A stretch of DNA of 64,000 nt from Planctomycetaceae bacterium (GTDB lineage Bacteria; Planctomycetota; Phycisphaerae; Tepidisphaerales; Tepidisphaeraceae): positions 1 through 64,000 of the forward strand of contig JAIYCY010000013.1 of assembly GCA_027487775.1 (NCBI GenBank), in the 5' to 3' direction. The notes under the pieces are model-generated. The model was not told where the DNA came from and made no database searches. It saw only the letters and a list, made by a program, of their open reading frames with translations. The position numbers were made by a program, and so were the translations under genes. Below are positions 9,315 to 16,671 of this stretch, piece by piece; within the stretch, counting starts at the first letter, position 1, and each line of letters opens with the position of its first letter.

Positions 9315-9351
9315 CTCCACCGGTCCCACCCACGCCGGTGGAGTTCTTTTT
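9315..9351 (+). terminator. Strong rho-independent terminator, rightward, no gene before it
   Basis: A perfect 9-bp stem CTCCACCGG (9315-9323) and CCGGTGGAG (9335-9343) with an 11-nt loop is followed by TTCTTTTT (9344-9351). On the left side there is no matching A-run, so it works rightward only. Confidence 0.75.
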
Positions 9352-9669
9352 CTAGGCTCCTCTCCGCCCAAAGTCACGCATCTCTCTGGTTGGCCTTGGT
9401 TTAGCCACTCCGCTCGTACAGCTCAGGTAGTGCAGTCGCACGTGCAATTCCTGCACCCCAAAAAACGCCCGACTCGCCGCCCGAAGGAGCGGATCGCCCG
9501 GCCCGCGTCCGTCTCGTTCGAGCTTCGATCTCGCCCGGCCCAGCCACGCCAGCATCGGTCCGACCTCCGCCAGGGCACGCCTCGCCTGCTCGGGGGTGAC
9601 CGTCTCCTCCCAGGCAAACAAATCCCCCGCCGCCCCCGTCGGCTCTGCACGTCCGCTTGCATCACTCAT
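9352..9669 (-). CDS. Small hypothetical protein, 105 aa
   Basis: I do not recognise the family. The start ATG at 9669 has GAGGGG 6 nt upstream, which supports translation. The protein is charged and probably helical: TPEQARRALAEVGPMLAWLG resembles the helical opening of DUF2203-type proteins, but this is only a loose likeness. It is soluble, with no signal peptide or membrane segment. The stop lies at the foot of the rightward terminator. It could be a chance open frame in GC-rich DNA. Confidence 0.45.
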   Translation of the reverse strand: MSDASGRAEPTGAAGDLFAWEETVTPEQARRALAEVGPMLAWLGRARSKLERDGRGPGDPLLRAASRAFFGVQELHVRLHYLSCTSGVAKPRPTREMRDFGRRGA

Positions 9670-10000
9670 CTTCCACCCCTCTCACTTCACCGATCCAGGT
9701 CTGATCTCCAAAGCCCGTCCATCACGCGACTCGTTGGGCTCATCGGATGGTCTTTGGAACCCTTCAATCCGACAAACACTAAACCGCATCTCTCGAAAGT
9801 CTGTTGAATTGCCAACCATCCGCCCGGCTGTATCTACAAGCCGAGTGCCCGCGTGCCGTCACCTTTCGTGATCGAAATGCAAGCCCGGTCAACGCTTATC
9901 CCTATCGGACGTCGCCGATCATGCGTTTATAAGCCGACTTGTTATTGCAATGATCGACCGAATCCTGCAAGATCATTGCTCTGCCAAGGGTGTCCGCATC
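9670..10000. other. Intergenic region, divergent
   Basis: I see no gene or repeat here. A short in-frame extension of the next gene begins at 9950, but it lacks conserved character. AAGGG at 9985-9989 is the likely ribosome binding site for the gene at 10001. Confidence 0.45.
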
Positions 10001-10624
10001 ATGTTGCTCCAGACCAACAGCTACATCGTCCCGAAGGACAAACGCACCGAGCACGCACGGCTCATCAAGCGTTTTCGGCAGGTTATGAGCCGACTCGGAC
10101 TCGACGACTACGAAGTCTACGAACAGGCCGGCCCGAATTGGTCCACCGAGGTCGGCGGTCGATTCGTGCAGATCATGCGATTCCGCGACCGCGAGCATCA
10201 GCAGCAGATCCGCGCTCTCGAACAATCCGATCCGACCGCTCAAGAACTCGTCCGCGAGTTCATGGAACTGATTAACTTCCCCTATCAGCATCAGCAGGGC
10301 CTGGCCACCACCGCCTTCTATATCGGACTCGCCTCCGGCGCTCCGATGCGGCGACTCGCGGGCGACGCCCGACCCGCAAACACCAACGGTTCAATCCCTC
10401 ACGACGAAGTCTTCGACGAAAATCCGACACCCGACGATCGAGAATCCGTCGATCGAGACCCGGTCGATCCGAAAATCCCGTCGGCGGGCTCCGTTCCGTC
10501 GCCGGCCGTCGCCTCCGAATTCCGGGACAATGCCGCCGGACTCACAGGCCCGGACGCTCTCTCTGGTTCGCGCCACGCCCGTCCCACCACCACGCCCCGC
10601 CGCCCCCCAACGGTCAACAACTGA
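10001..10624 (+). CDS. Conserved-looking hypothetical protein with disordered tail
   Basis: I start this 207-residue protein at the ATG at 10001 (MLLQTNSYIVP), 11 nt after AAGGG. Residues 1-110 look folded, with alternating strands and helices (NSYIVPKDKRTEHARLIKRF, FVQIMRFRDREHQQQIRALE). They resemble a dimeric alpha/beta-barrel such as antibiotic-biosynthesis-monooxygenase-like domains; this is an inference without motif support. Residues 120-207 are Pro-, Asp- and Arg-rich and probably disordered. There is no signal peptide. The stop codon lies at the start of a 14-bp tandem duplication. Confidence 0.65.
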   Translation: MLLQTNSYIVPKDKRTEHARLIKRFRQVMSRLGLDDYEVYEQAGPNWSTEVGGRFVQIMRFRDREHQQQIRALEQSDPTAQELVREFMELINFPYQHQQGLATTAFYIGLASGAPMRRLAGDARPANTNGSIPHDEVFDENPTPDDRESVDRDPVDPKIPSAGSVPSPAVASEFRDNAAGLTGPDALSGSRHARPTTTPRRPPTVNN

Positions 10625-10648
10625 CGGTCATCAGCTGACGGTCATCAG
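10621..10648. repeat. Two perfect 14-bp tandem units at a gene end
   Basis: CTGACGGTCATCAG occurs at 10621-10634 and 10635-10648. The first copy contains the stop codon of the preceding gene. Confidence 0.9.
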
Positions 10649-11078
10649 CTGGCCATCAACACCTGATTCGCCCTTGGTCATTCTTCAGCGGCGCTCATCC
10701 ACGGCACACGATGATCGTCCAAGCCGTCGCTCGATTGCGCAACCTGTCATCTGTCCCCTCAACGACGATGGTCAGCGCACTGAAGCGCGCTTTCCACACG
10801 CTCAGAGTCGAATTTCACATCCTCAGAACTACTTTCCGCACGCTCGCGCACACATCCGTGCGCCACTCAATCGGGCATCTTCTCGATCCAACAAGGGCAA
10901 CCTAAACATCGATCAAATAAGCACCTTAAGCTCAACGACCACTCCGATCCGCTCTACCTATCTCAAGCTGCCATTTATCCAAACATCGCCGCTTCGGCGA
11001 TTCATCGGCGTATCGGCGTGTCTGAATGGATGGAGGTTCCCCGCAGTTTTTGATCCCCACCGCCGCCGACTGCATGCT

Positions 11079-11130
11079 CCCACTTCTACACCCGCGCTGC
11101 GCGAATGCGTCCGCACGCGCGCAGCGCCGC
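11079..11130. repeat. Dispersed palindromic repeat, copy 1
   Basis: These 52 bases match 53818-53869 at 46 of 52 positions in the same orientation. The core is an inverted repeat GCGCTGCGCG ... CGCGCAGCGC, with a nested TGCG/CGCA pair in this copy. Both copies lie in gene-free DNA, which fits a REP-like element. Confidence 0.8.
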
Positions 11131-11203
11131 ACGGGAAAAATCCGACCGGCGCTGAGGTTCCGCCAAAGCGTGTTCCCGGATGCAAGTGGTGAGAGCCTAG
11201 CCG

Positions 11204-11234
11204 ATCCCGCACCGCGGCGGGATGGGTCGTTTTT
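11204..11234 (+). terminator. Probable rho-independent terminator
   Basis: ATCCCGC (11204-11210) pairs with GCGGGAT (11217-11223) across a 6-nt loop, followed by GGGTCG and TTTTT. The only rightward gene before it ends 580 bp upstream at 10624, so it may end a long 3' tail or a separate noncoding RNA. Confidence 0.5.
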
Positions 11235-11287
11235 CGTGCCTCTGAACACTTAAAGCCAGCGGCCAACTGGGAGCAAGCGAGCGTTTC

Positions 11288-11305
11288 GCGCAGGGGAACC
11301 TGCGC
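11288..11305 (+). promoter_or_regulatory. Leader hairpin with GGAA tetraloop before the GH92 gene
   Basis: GCGCAGG and CCTGCGC form a perfect 7-bp stem closed by a GGAA (GNRA-type) loop, ending 36 bp before the ATG at 11342. It would lie in the 5' leader and may affect translation or RNA stability. The role is inferred only from position. Confidence 0.35.
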
Positions 11306-11341
11306 TCTCTGCTCAAGTGGGAATGCCGTTACAATCATGCG

Positions 11342-13384
11342 ATGGACGCAATCGATCTTGTCAACCCGCTTCAGGGTACCGAGTCAGACAGGGAGTACTC
11401 CACGGGCCTTTGTTTTCCGCTTGTCGGTCGGGTGCGGGGGCTGACCTACTTCTCTCCACAGACCAGTGATACACCATTCCTCTTCGACTATGGCAGGCGG
11501 AAGATTTCCGGGTTTCGTGCGACGCATTGTCCGTCAGCGTGGATGGGAGATTTCGGTCACTTTGACATCATGCCGGTTGTCGGTGACATCGGGCCGTTGC
11601 CGCATGTGCGCGCGTCGGCGTATCACCGCGAGAGACAACGTGCGCAGCCGCATTGTTATCGCACGCGGCTGCTTCGTTACGATGTCGACTGTGAGATGAC
11701 CGCGACCCGATCGTGTGGTGTGTTTCGTTTCACCTACCCGGAAGGCTCGCGTGGTCGCGCGGCATTCGTGGTCCAGACCGGATCGGGAAAGGTATCGAGT
11801 CTTGGCGAGGTGTCGGTCCAGCAAAGCGCCGAAGGGGTGCGAGTGCTCGGGTGGTCCGGCGCGAACAGCGGCGGGGCCGAGGGAGGCTTCGGCTGTTTCT
11901 ACGTCATTGATCTGCCGGGTGCGGTTGCAGCTGGGATCGGCACTGTGGGACCCAAGGCCATCGGTGAAGGATCATCGGCTCGGGGCGATCGCGCGGGCGT
12001 CTTTGTACGACTTGGCGGCGGTGCCGATCGATCCGGCGACACGATCATCGCGCGAGTGGCAACTAGTTTCGTATCTCATGAGCAGGCCCTGCTCAATCTC
12101 GAGCGCGAAGTTGGCGAGAAGTCGTTCGAGGTGTTGGTTGCGGAAGGTGCCCGCCACTGGGAACGCTGGCTGTCTCGAGTGAGACCGCGCTGCGGGAGCG
12201 AGCAGCAGCTGCGTGTGTTGTACTCCTGCATGTACCGCGTCGGACTATTTCCCACGGCGTTGCACGAGTTCGATGCCGTCGGACAAGCGATGCACCGCAG
12301 CCCCTACGACGGGAACGTGCGACAGGGCGTCTTGTATACGAACCAGGGCCTCTGGGACGCGTACCACACGGTCTACCCGCTGCTGGCGGTGATCGATCGC
12401 ACAGGCTACGGCGAGATCGTGCAGGGATTCCTCGAAGCTTACAAGCAGACGGGATGGTTTCCGAGATGGCCGAGTCCCGGGTTGCGGCAGTGCATGATCG
12501 GGTCGCACGGGGATGTGGTCGTCGCCGAGGCCGTCGCGGCGGGCATCACGGGATTCGACTACGCCGAGGCCTACGAGGCTGTTCGCAAGAACGCGTATCA
12601 TCACTCCGACGACCCGCGACTCGGACGCGCGGGCCTGAATGACTACCTCGCCCTCGGCTATGTCCCGGGCGACGTGAATGCCGAGTCGGTCTGCTGGACT
12701 CTCGACAATGCCCACTGCGACTGGTGCATCGCGCAGCTTGCCCGTCGACTGGGTCACGAGCAAGATGCCAGCGACCTACTCCGCCGAAGCGGAAACTATC
12801 GAAATCTCTGGCATCCCGGAAGTCGACTCATGCGACCCAGGAACTCCGACGGTTCGTGGGTCGAACCGTGGCGAGAGTTTGAGTGGGGCGGTGCATACGT
12901 GGAGGGCGGGCCGTGGCAGCATTCGTTGCACGTCCCGCACGATCCCGTCGGACTCGCCGAGTTGCACGGCGGCGTCGATGCTTTGCTCGACCGTCTAGAC
13001 GAGATGTTTCGCTTGCCGCCCGTCTACGAACGCGGAACCTATTGGGAAGAGATCCACGAAATGACCGAGGTCGCGCTCGCCACAGACGAAGAGGGTCGAT
13101 CCTTCGGCCAATACGCTCACTCGAATCAACCGGTGCACAACTATCTCTTTCTTGCCGCAGCGCTTGGTCGGCCGCAACGCTCGGTCGGACATGTCCAGCG
13201 CGTCATGCAGTCGCTGTATACACCGACGACGTTTCCCGGCGACGAAGACAACGGCGAGATGTCAGCGTGGTACGTGCTCTGTGCCGCCGGGCAAGTGCCC
13301 GCATGCCCCGGTTCGGGGCGACTCGCGACACTGAACGTGCCGACATTCGGCCCGGCAGAATTGCTCGACCTCGGCCCGCAATAG
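11342..13384 (+). CDS. GH92-like alpha-mannosidase, no signal peptide
   Basis: GH92 enzymes are calcium-dependent exo-alpha-mannosidases with an N-terminal beta-sandwich and a C-terminal (alpha/alpha)6 barrel. This 680-residue protein opens with VNPLQGTESDREYSTG, close to the family start, and has NQGLWDAYHTVYPLL in the barrel and the hallmark GDEDNGEMSAWYVL near residue 634. Two things are unusual. There is no signal peptide before the catalytic part, whereas most family members are exported. The protein also ends only about 35 residues after the hallmark, lacking most of the usual C-terminal beta-structure. It may be cytoplasmic, or the start may be misplaced, but no upstream in-frame extension with signal character is visible. 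Confidence 0.85.
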   Translation: MDAIDLVNPLQGTESDREYSTGLCFPLVGRVRGLTYFSPQTSDTPFLFDYGRRKISGFRATHCPSAWMGDFGHFDIMPVVGDIGPLPHVRASAYHRERQRAQPHCYRTRLLRYDVDCEMTATRSCGVFRFTYPEGSRGRAAFVVQTGSGKVSSLGEVSVQQSAEGVRVLGWSGANSGGAEGGFGCFYVIDLPGAVAAGIGTVGPKAIGEGSSARGDRAGVFVRLGGGADRSGDTIIARVATSFVSHEQALLNLEREVGEKSFEVLVAEGARHWERWLSRVRPRCGSEQQLRVLYSCMYRVGLFPTALHEFDAVGQAMHRSPYDGNVRQGVLYTNQGLWDAYHTVYPLLAVIDRTGYGEIVQGFLEAYKQTGWFPRWPSPGLRQCMIGSHGDVVVAEAVAAGITGFDYAEAYEAVRKNAYHHSDDPRLGRAGLNDYLALGYVPGDVNAESVCWTLDNAHCDWCIAQLARRLGHEQDASDLLRRSGNYRNLWHPGSRLMRPRNSDGSWVEPWREFEWGGAYVEGGPWQHSLHVPHDPVGLAELHGGVDALLDRLDEMFRLPPVYERGTYWEEIHEMTEVALATDEEGRSFGQYAHSNQPVHNYLFLAAALGRPQRSVGHVQRVMQSLYTPTTFPGDEDNGEMSAWYVLCAAGQVPACPGSGRLATLNVPTFGPAELLDLGPQ

Positions 13385-13480
13385 TCGGCATGGTCCAACC
13401 GCTTCCGACAATTGAGATCTGAAGACGGCGTCAGACAACGCTGTCGTTGATCAAGCTCGCGCATCTGCGCTGAGGGTTCA

Positions 13481-13553
13481 TGGGCCCGCAGGGATTCGAA
13501 CCCTGAACCTAGGGATTATGAGTCCCCTGCTCTAACCGTTGAGCTACAGGCCC
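13481..13553 (-). tRNA. tRNA with CAU anticodon, probably tRNA-Ile2 (lysidine type)
   Basis: The reverse complement folds as a full cloverleaf of 73 nt: acceptor GGGCCTG/CGGGCCC with one G-U pair, D-stem GCTC/GAGC, anticodon stem GGGGA/TCCCT with loop CTCATAA, T-stem CAGGG/CCCTG with loop TTCGAAT, and discriminator A. CCA is not encoded. The anticodon CAT fits elongator Met or the Ile species modified by TilS. The GGGCC acceptor start and A73 favour Ile2, but identity is not certain. Initiator Met is excluded by the absence of the three G-C pairs in the anticodon stem and by the paired position 1-72. Confidence 0.93.
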
Positions 13554-13663
13554 GCAGAATCGTTAAGACTAAAACCCCCACCCGAATTCGCAAGGGTCAG
13601 GAGTCATCGGCATGGTCGCTTGAAACGCGCTTCGACCAGCACGCGGTCAACGCAACTGCCATT

Positions 13664-14938
13664 TCACCGCAATTCCCACTTCACCGCCCCGCCGACGATC
13701 GTGTGTGTGGCGCGGCCGATGAGTTCCCAGCCGACGAACGGGCAGTTGGTGCTTTTGCTCTTGAACTCTGACAAATCCACCTTCCACTTCAGATTCGGAT
13801 CGATGATGGTCACATCCCCGACCGCCCCGGGCGCGAGTGTGCCGCGATCCGAGCGGATGAGTCTCGCGCCGGCGGTGCTCATCATGTCGATCAGTTTCAT
13901 CCATGAGATGTGCCCCGGCGTGACGAGGGCTTTGACATAGAGTCCGAGCGCGCATTCCAGTCCGATGATGCCGAAGGGCGCGTATTGAAACTCCAGTTCC
14001 TTTTCCTCGGCCAGATGTGGTGCGTGATCGGTGGCAAGCAGTTCGATCGTGCCGTCGACGACACCTTCGATGCACGCCTCCACGTCAGCCTGCGTGCGGA
14101 GCGGTGGATTCATTTTGTAGTTGGTGTCATAGCTCGAGCAGGCCTCGTCGGTGAGGAGCACATGGTGCGGCGCCACCTCGGCGGTGATGGGGATGCCGTC
14201 GCGTTTGGCGCGGCGTACGAGTTCGACGCTGTGGGCGGTGCTGATGTGTTGCACGTGATATCGACATCCGATCAATCGATTCAGCAACACGTCGCGGGCG
14301 ATCATCAATTGTTCGGCTTCGGCGGGTATTCCGACGAGGCCGAGTCGCGTCGAGACGAGTCCGCCGTTCATGCTTCCGCCGGCGAGCAGATGATCTTCGC
14401 AGTGCTGCATGATCAGACCGTCGAACATTTTGACGTACTGCAGGGCTTTGCGCATGACACTCGGATCGTTGACGCCGGTTCCGTCATCGCTGAAAGCGAC
14501 GGCGCCGCGTGCCTGCATGCTGCCGATTTCGGCGAGTTCGCGTCCTTCGCGTGCCTTGGTGATCGCGCCGACGGGAAGGACATTGGCAAGTCCGACGCGT
14601 TCGCTCTCGCGGATGACAAACTCGATGGCGGCCTCGGTGTCGAGCGCGGGTTTGGTGTTGGGCATGCAGCAGACGGTCGTGAAACCCCCCGCCACCGCGG
14701 CCGCTGCGCCAGAGGCGATCGTCTCTTCCTCTTCGTCGCCCGGCTCGCGGAAGTGGACGTGCGTGTCGATGAGTCCTGGTACGACGAGGCATCCGCCCGC
14801 ATCGATCACGCGATCCGGCTTCACGCCCGCCGGCATCGTCGCAACGATCCGCCCATCAACAACGGCCAAATCCGCACGCATCTCCAGCCCGCGACTCGGA
14901 TCGAGAATGGTACCGTTTTGGATCAGGAGTGAATTCAT
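13664..14938 (-). CDS. pyrC: Dihydroorotase
   Basis: This enzyme closes carbamoyl-aspartate to dihydroorotate in pyrimidine synthesis. The 424-residue amidohydrolase has the type I zinc motif DTHVHFREPG near residue 58, a lower-strand His (HVQHISTAHS) and the family motif TDHAPH near residue 307. It is third in a pyrR-pyrB-pyrC order, 70 bp after pyrB. The motifs are intact, so it should be an active enzyme rather than the inactive PyrC-like subunit seen in some bacteria. Confidence 0.95.
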   Translation of the reverse strand: MNSLLIQNGTILDPSRGLEMRADLAVVDGRIVATMPAGVKPDRVIDAGGCLVVPGLIDTHVHFREPGDEEEETIASGAAAAVAGGFTTVCCMPNTKPALDTEAAIEFVIRESERVGLANVLPVGAITKAREGRELAEIGSMQARGAVAFSDDGTGVNDPSVMRKALQYVKMFDGLIMQHCEDHLLAGGSMNGGLVSTRLGLVGIPAEAEQLMIARDVLLNRLIGCRYHVQHISTAHSVELVRRAKRDGIPITAEVAPHHVLLTDEACSSYDTNYKMNPPLRTQADVEACIEGVVDGTIELLATDHAPHLAEEKELEFQYAPFGIIGLECALGLYVKALVTPGHISWMKLIDMMSTAGARLIRSDRGTLAPGAVGDVTIIDPNLKWKVDLSEFKSKSTNCPFVGWELIGRATHTIVGGAVKWELR

Positions 14939-15008
14939 AGGTGCTGATCTAAAGACTACGCCACAGAGGCCCGGAGGTCACGGAGCAAAACGCGGAGTCG
15001 CCGTGGCT

Positions 15009-15956
15009 CTACTCTGCCTGCATGGTGAGATAGAGGACGGCCATGCGCACAGCCAGACCGTATTCGACTTGTTTGAGGATTCCGCTGTTGGGTCCGTCGG
15101 CGATTTCGTTGTGGATTTCGACGCCGCGGTTCATGGGTCCTGGGTGCATGACGAAGACGTCGGGTTTGCATCGTTGGAAGCGGTCCCAGGTGAGACCGAA
15201 CCAACGTGTGAATTCCCTGACGGTGGGGAATTGCGCGCTTTTCATACGTTCGTTCTGCACGCGCAGCATGTTGATCACATCGACCTCGCCGCACACGGCG
15301 TCGAAATCGTGGACGACACGTACCCGTCCCGGCCCGGTGGCCAGTCGCTCGAATGCCCGGGGCAGAAGCGTAGGCGGGCCTACGAGGATGACTTCAGCAC
15401 CGAGTCGAGTGAGTCCCCACAGGTCGCTGCGTGCCACTCGGCTGTTGGCGATGTCTCCGACGATCGCGACCTTCAGACCCTCGACGCGTCCGAATCGTTT
15501 GCGGATGGTATAGAGATCAAGAAGTCCCTGGGTGGGATGTTCGTGCGCGCCGTCGCCCGCGTTGATGACCGAGCATTTGACGGTGCGGGCGAGAAGCGCT
15601 GCGCTGCCTGCGGCCTGATGGCGGATGATGATGGCGTCGATGCCCATGGCCTCGATGTTGCGGGCGGTATCGATGAGGGTTTCCCCTTTGCTGACGCTTG
15701 ATCCTTTTTCGGAGAAATCGATGACATCAGCGCTGAGTCGTGAGGCGGCGAGCGCGAAGCTCGTGCGCGTGCGGGTGCTGTCTTCGAAGAAGGCGTTGAC
15801 GACGACCTTGCCGCGCAGTGCTGGCACTTTTTTGACGCTGCGCGTGCTCACTTCGGCAAACGTGTCGGCGGTATCGAGCACGAAGGCGATCTGCTCAGCG
15901 GTGAGCGACTCGAGGTCGAGCAGATGCTTACTCGTCCATGAAGTGGTCTGTGGCAT
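15009..15956 (-). CDS. pyrB: Aspartate carbamoyltransferase catalytic subunit
   Basis: PyrB condenses carbamoyl phosphate with aspartate, the committed step of pyrimidine synthesis. The 315-residue protein has the phosphate-binding STRTRTSF motif near residue 56, HPTQGLLD, the DIANSRVARS segment and HPGPMNRGVEI in the aspartate-binding domain. No pyrI regulatory gene is adjacent, and the arrangement with pyrC is typical of organisms where the two enzymes may associate. It lies 60 bp downstream of pyrR. Confidence 0.96.
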   Translation of the reverse strand: MPQTTSWTSKHLLDLESLTAEQIAFVLDTADTFAEVSTRSVKKVPALRGKVVVNAFFEDSTRTRTSFALAASRLSADVIDFSEKGSSVSKGETLIDTARNIEAMGIDAIIIRHQAAGSAALLARTVKCSVINAGDGAHEHPTQGLLDLYTIRKRFGRVEGLKVAIVGDIANSRVARSDLWGLTRLGAEVILVGPPTLLPRAFERLATGPGRVRVVHDFDAVCGEVDVINMLRVQNERMKSAQFPTVREFTRWFGLTWDRFQRCKPDVFVMHPGPMNRGVEIHNEIADGPNSGILKQVEYGLAVRMAVLYLTMQAE

Positions 15957-16016
15957 GATCTCTTCTCGATTCGAGTAATGAATTGGACGTGAGATGGGTG
16001 TAATGAGCGGGCTGAA

Positions 16017-16544
16017 TTACCTCGATTCGACGAGGATTTGATCCGCGTTGTCTGTTTCGGTCAGCCTTACGCTGACGCGTTGTGTTGGGGGCAGGTCGGG
16101 AAGTCGCAGCGCGACGAAGTCGGGGTGGATGGGCAATTCACGTCCGCCGCGATCGACGAGGACGGCGAGTCTTACGACGCGTGGTCTGCCGAAGTCGGTG
16201 AGGGCATCGAGTGCTGCGCGTACGCTGCGTCCGGTGAAGATGACGTCGTCGACGATCACGAGGGGTCGTCCGCCGATGTCGCAGTCCATGACGGTCGGTT
16301 TCACGAGCGGAAGCGGTCCGATTTCGGAGAGATCGTCGCGGTAGAGCGTGATATCGAGTGTACCGCGATCGAGCTTGGTCACGCCCCGTTCGCGGAGCAG
16401 GGGTTCGATCCGATTGGCCAGCACATCCCCGCGTGTTCGAATTCCCACCAGGACCAGATCTGTCGGCCCGCCCAGTCCTGAAATGATCTGATCGGCCATC
16501 GATTCGACCAATCGTGTCATCGGCGTTTCCAGCGTATTTCCCAT
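16017..16544 (-). CDS. pyrR: Bifunctional pyr regulator / uracil phosphoribosyltransferase PyrR
   Basis: PyrR senses UMP and, in many bacteria, binds pyr mRNA to cause attenuation; it also has uracil phosphoribosyltransferase activity. The 175-residue protein has the PRPP-binding loop VIVDDVIFTGRS near residue 95 and the family pattern GIRTRGDVLA. As first gene of pyrR-pyrB-pyrC it probably controls the operon. I could not identify a convincing PyrR-binding hairpin in the short leader (16545-16671), so the control mechanism is not shown. Confidence 0.93.
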   Translation of the reverse strand: MGNTLETPMTRLVESMADQIISGLGGPTDLVLVGIRTRGDVLANRIEPLLRERGVTKLDRGTLDITLYRDDLSEIGPLPLVKPTVMDCDIGGRPLVIVDDVIFTGRSVRAALDALTDFGRPRVVRLAVLVDRGGRELPIHPDFVALRLPDLPPTQRVSVRLTETDNADQILVESR

Positions 16545-16671
16545 GTTGGAGCTAGCCTACGGCATCAGGCGCACCTCGCCAAACCGGATCGGCGGGGTGA
16601 CGAGGCGTTTCGGGGGGCTGGCGGCGGGCACTATTCCAGCTTGGATGGAATTTCGGTAGGCTCGCGTTGTT

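Larger units (their letters stand above)
8874..9351. other. Gene-free region with two tandem arrays and an orphan terminator
   Basis: The region upstream of fabG holds a 19-bp tandem pair, a four-copy 17-bp array and a strong rightward terminator. No rightward gene precedes that terminator closely: the nearest, the ABC ATPase, ends at 7789 with fabG lying opposite in between. A short noncoding transcript is possible. Confidence 0.55.
10625..11341. other. 717-bp gene-free region with palindromic repeat and hairpins
   Basis: No convincing gene is present on either strand. The region contains a 14-bp tandem pair, one copy of a dispersed 52-bp palindromic repeat, a terminator-like hairpin and a GNRA-type hairpin just before the GH92 gene; each is listed separately. 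Confidence 0.6.

Noticed and set aside
13481..13553. Initiator tRNA-Met for the CAU tRNA
   Set aside because: Position 1 pairs with 72, and the anticodon stem lacks the three consecutive G-C pairs of initiators.
16545..16671. PyrR-binding attenuator before pyrR
   Set aside because: I could not find the conserved anti-antiterminator hairpin or a terminator in the leader.
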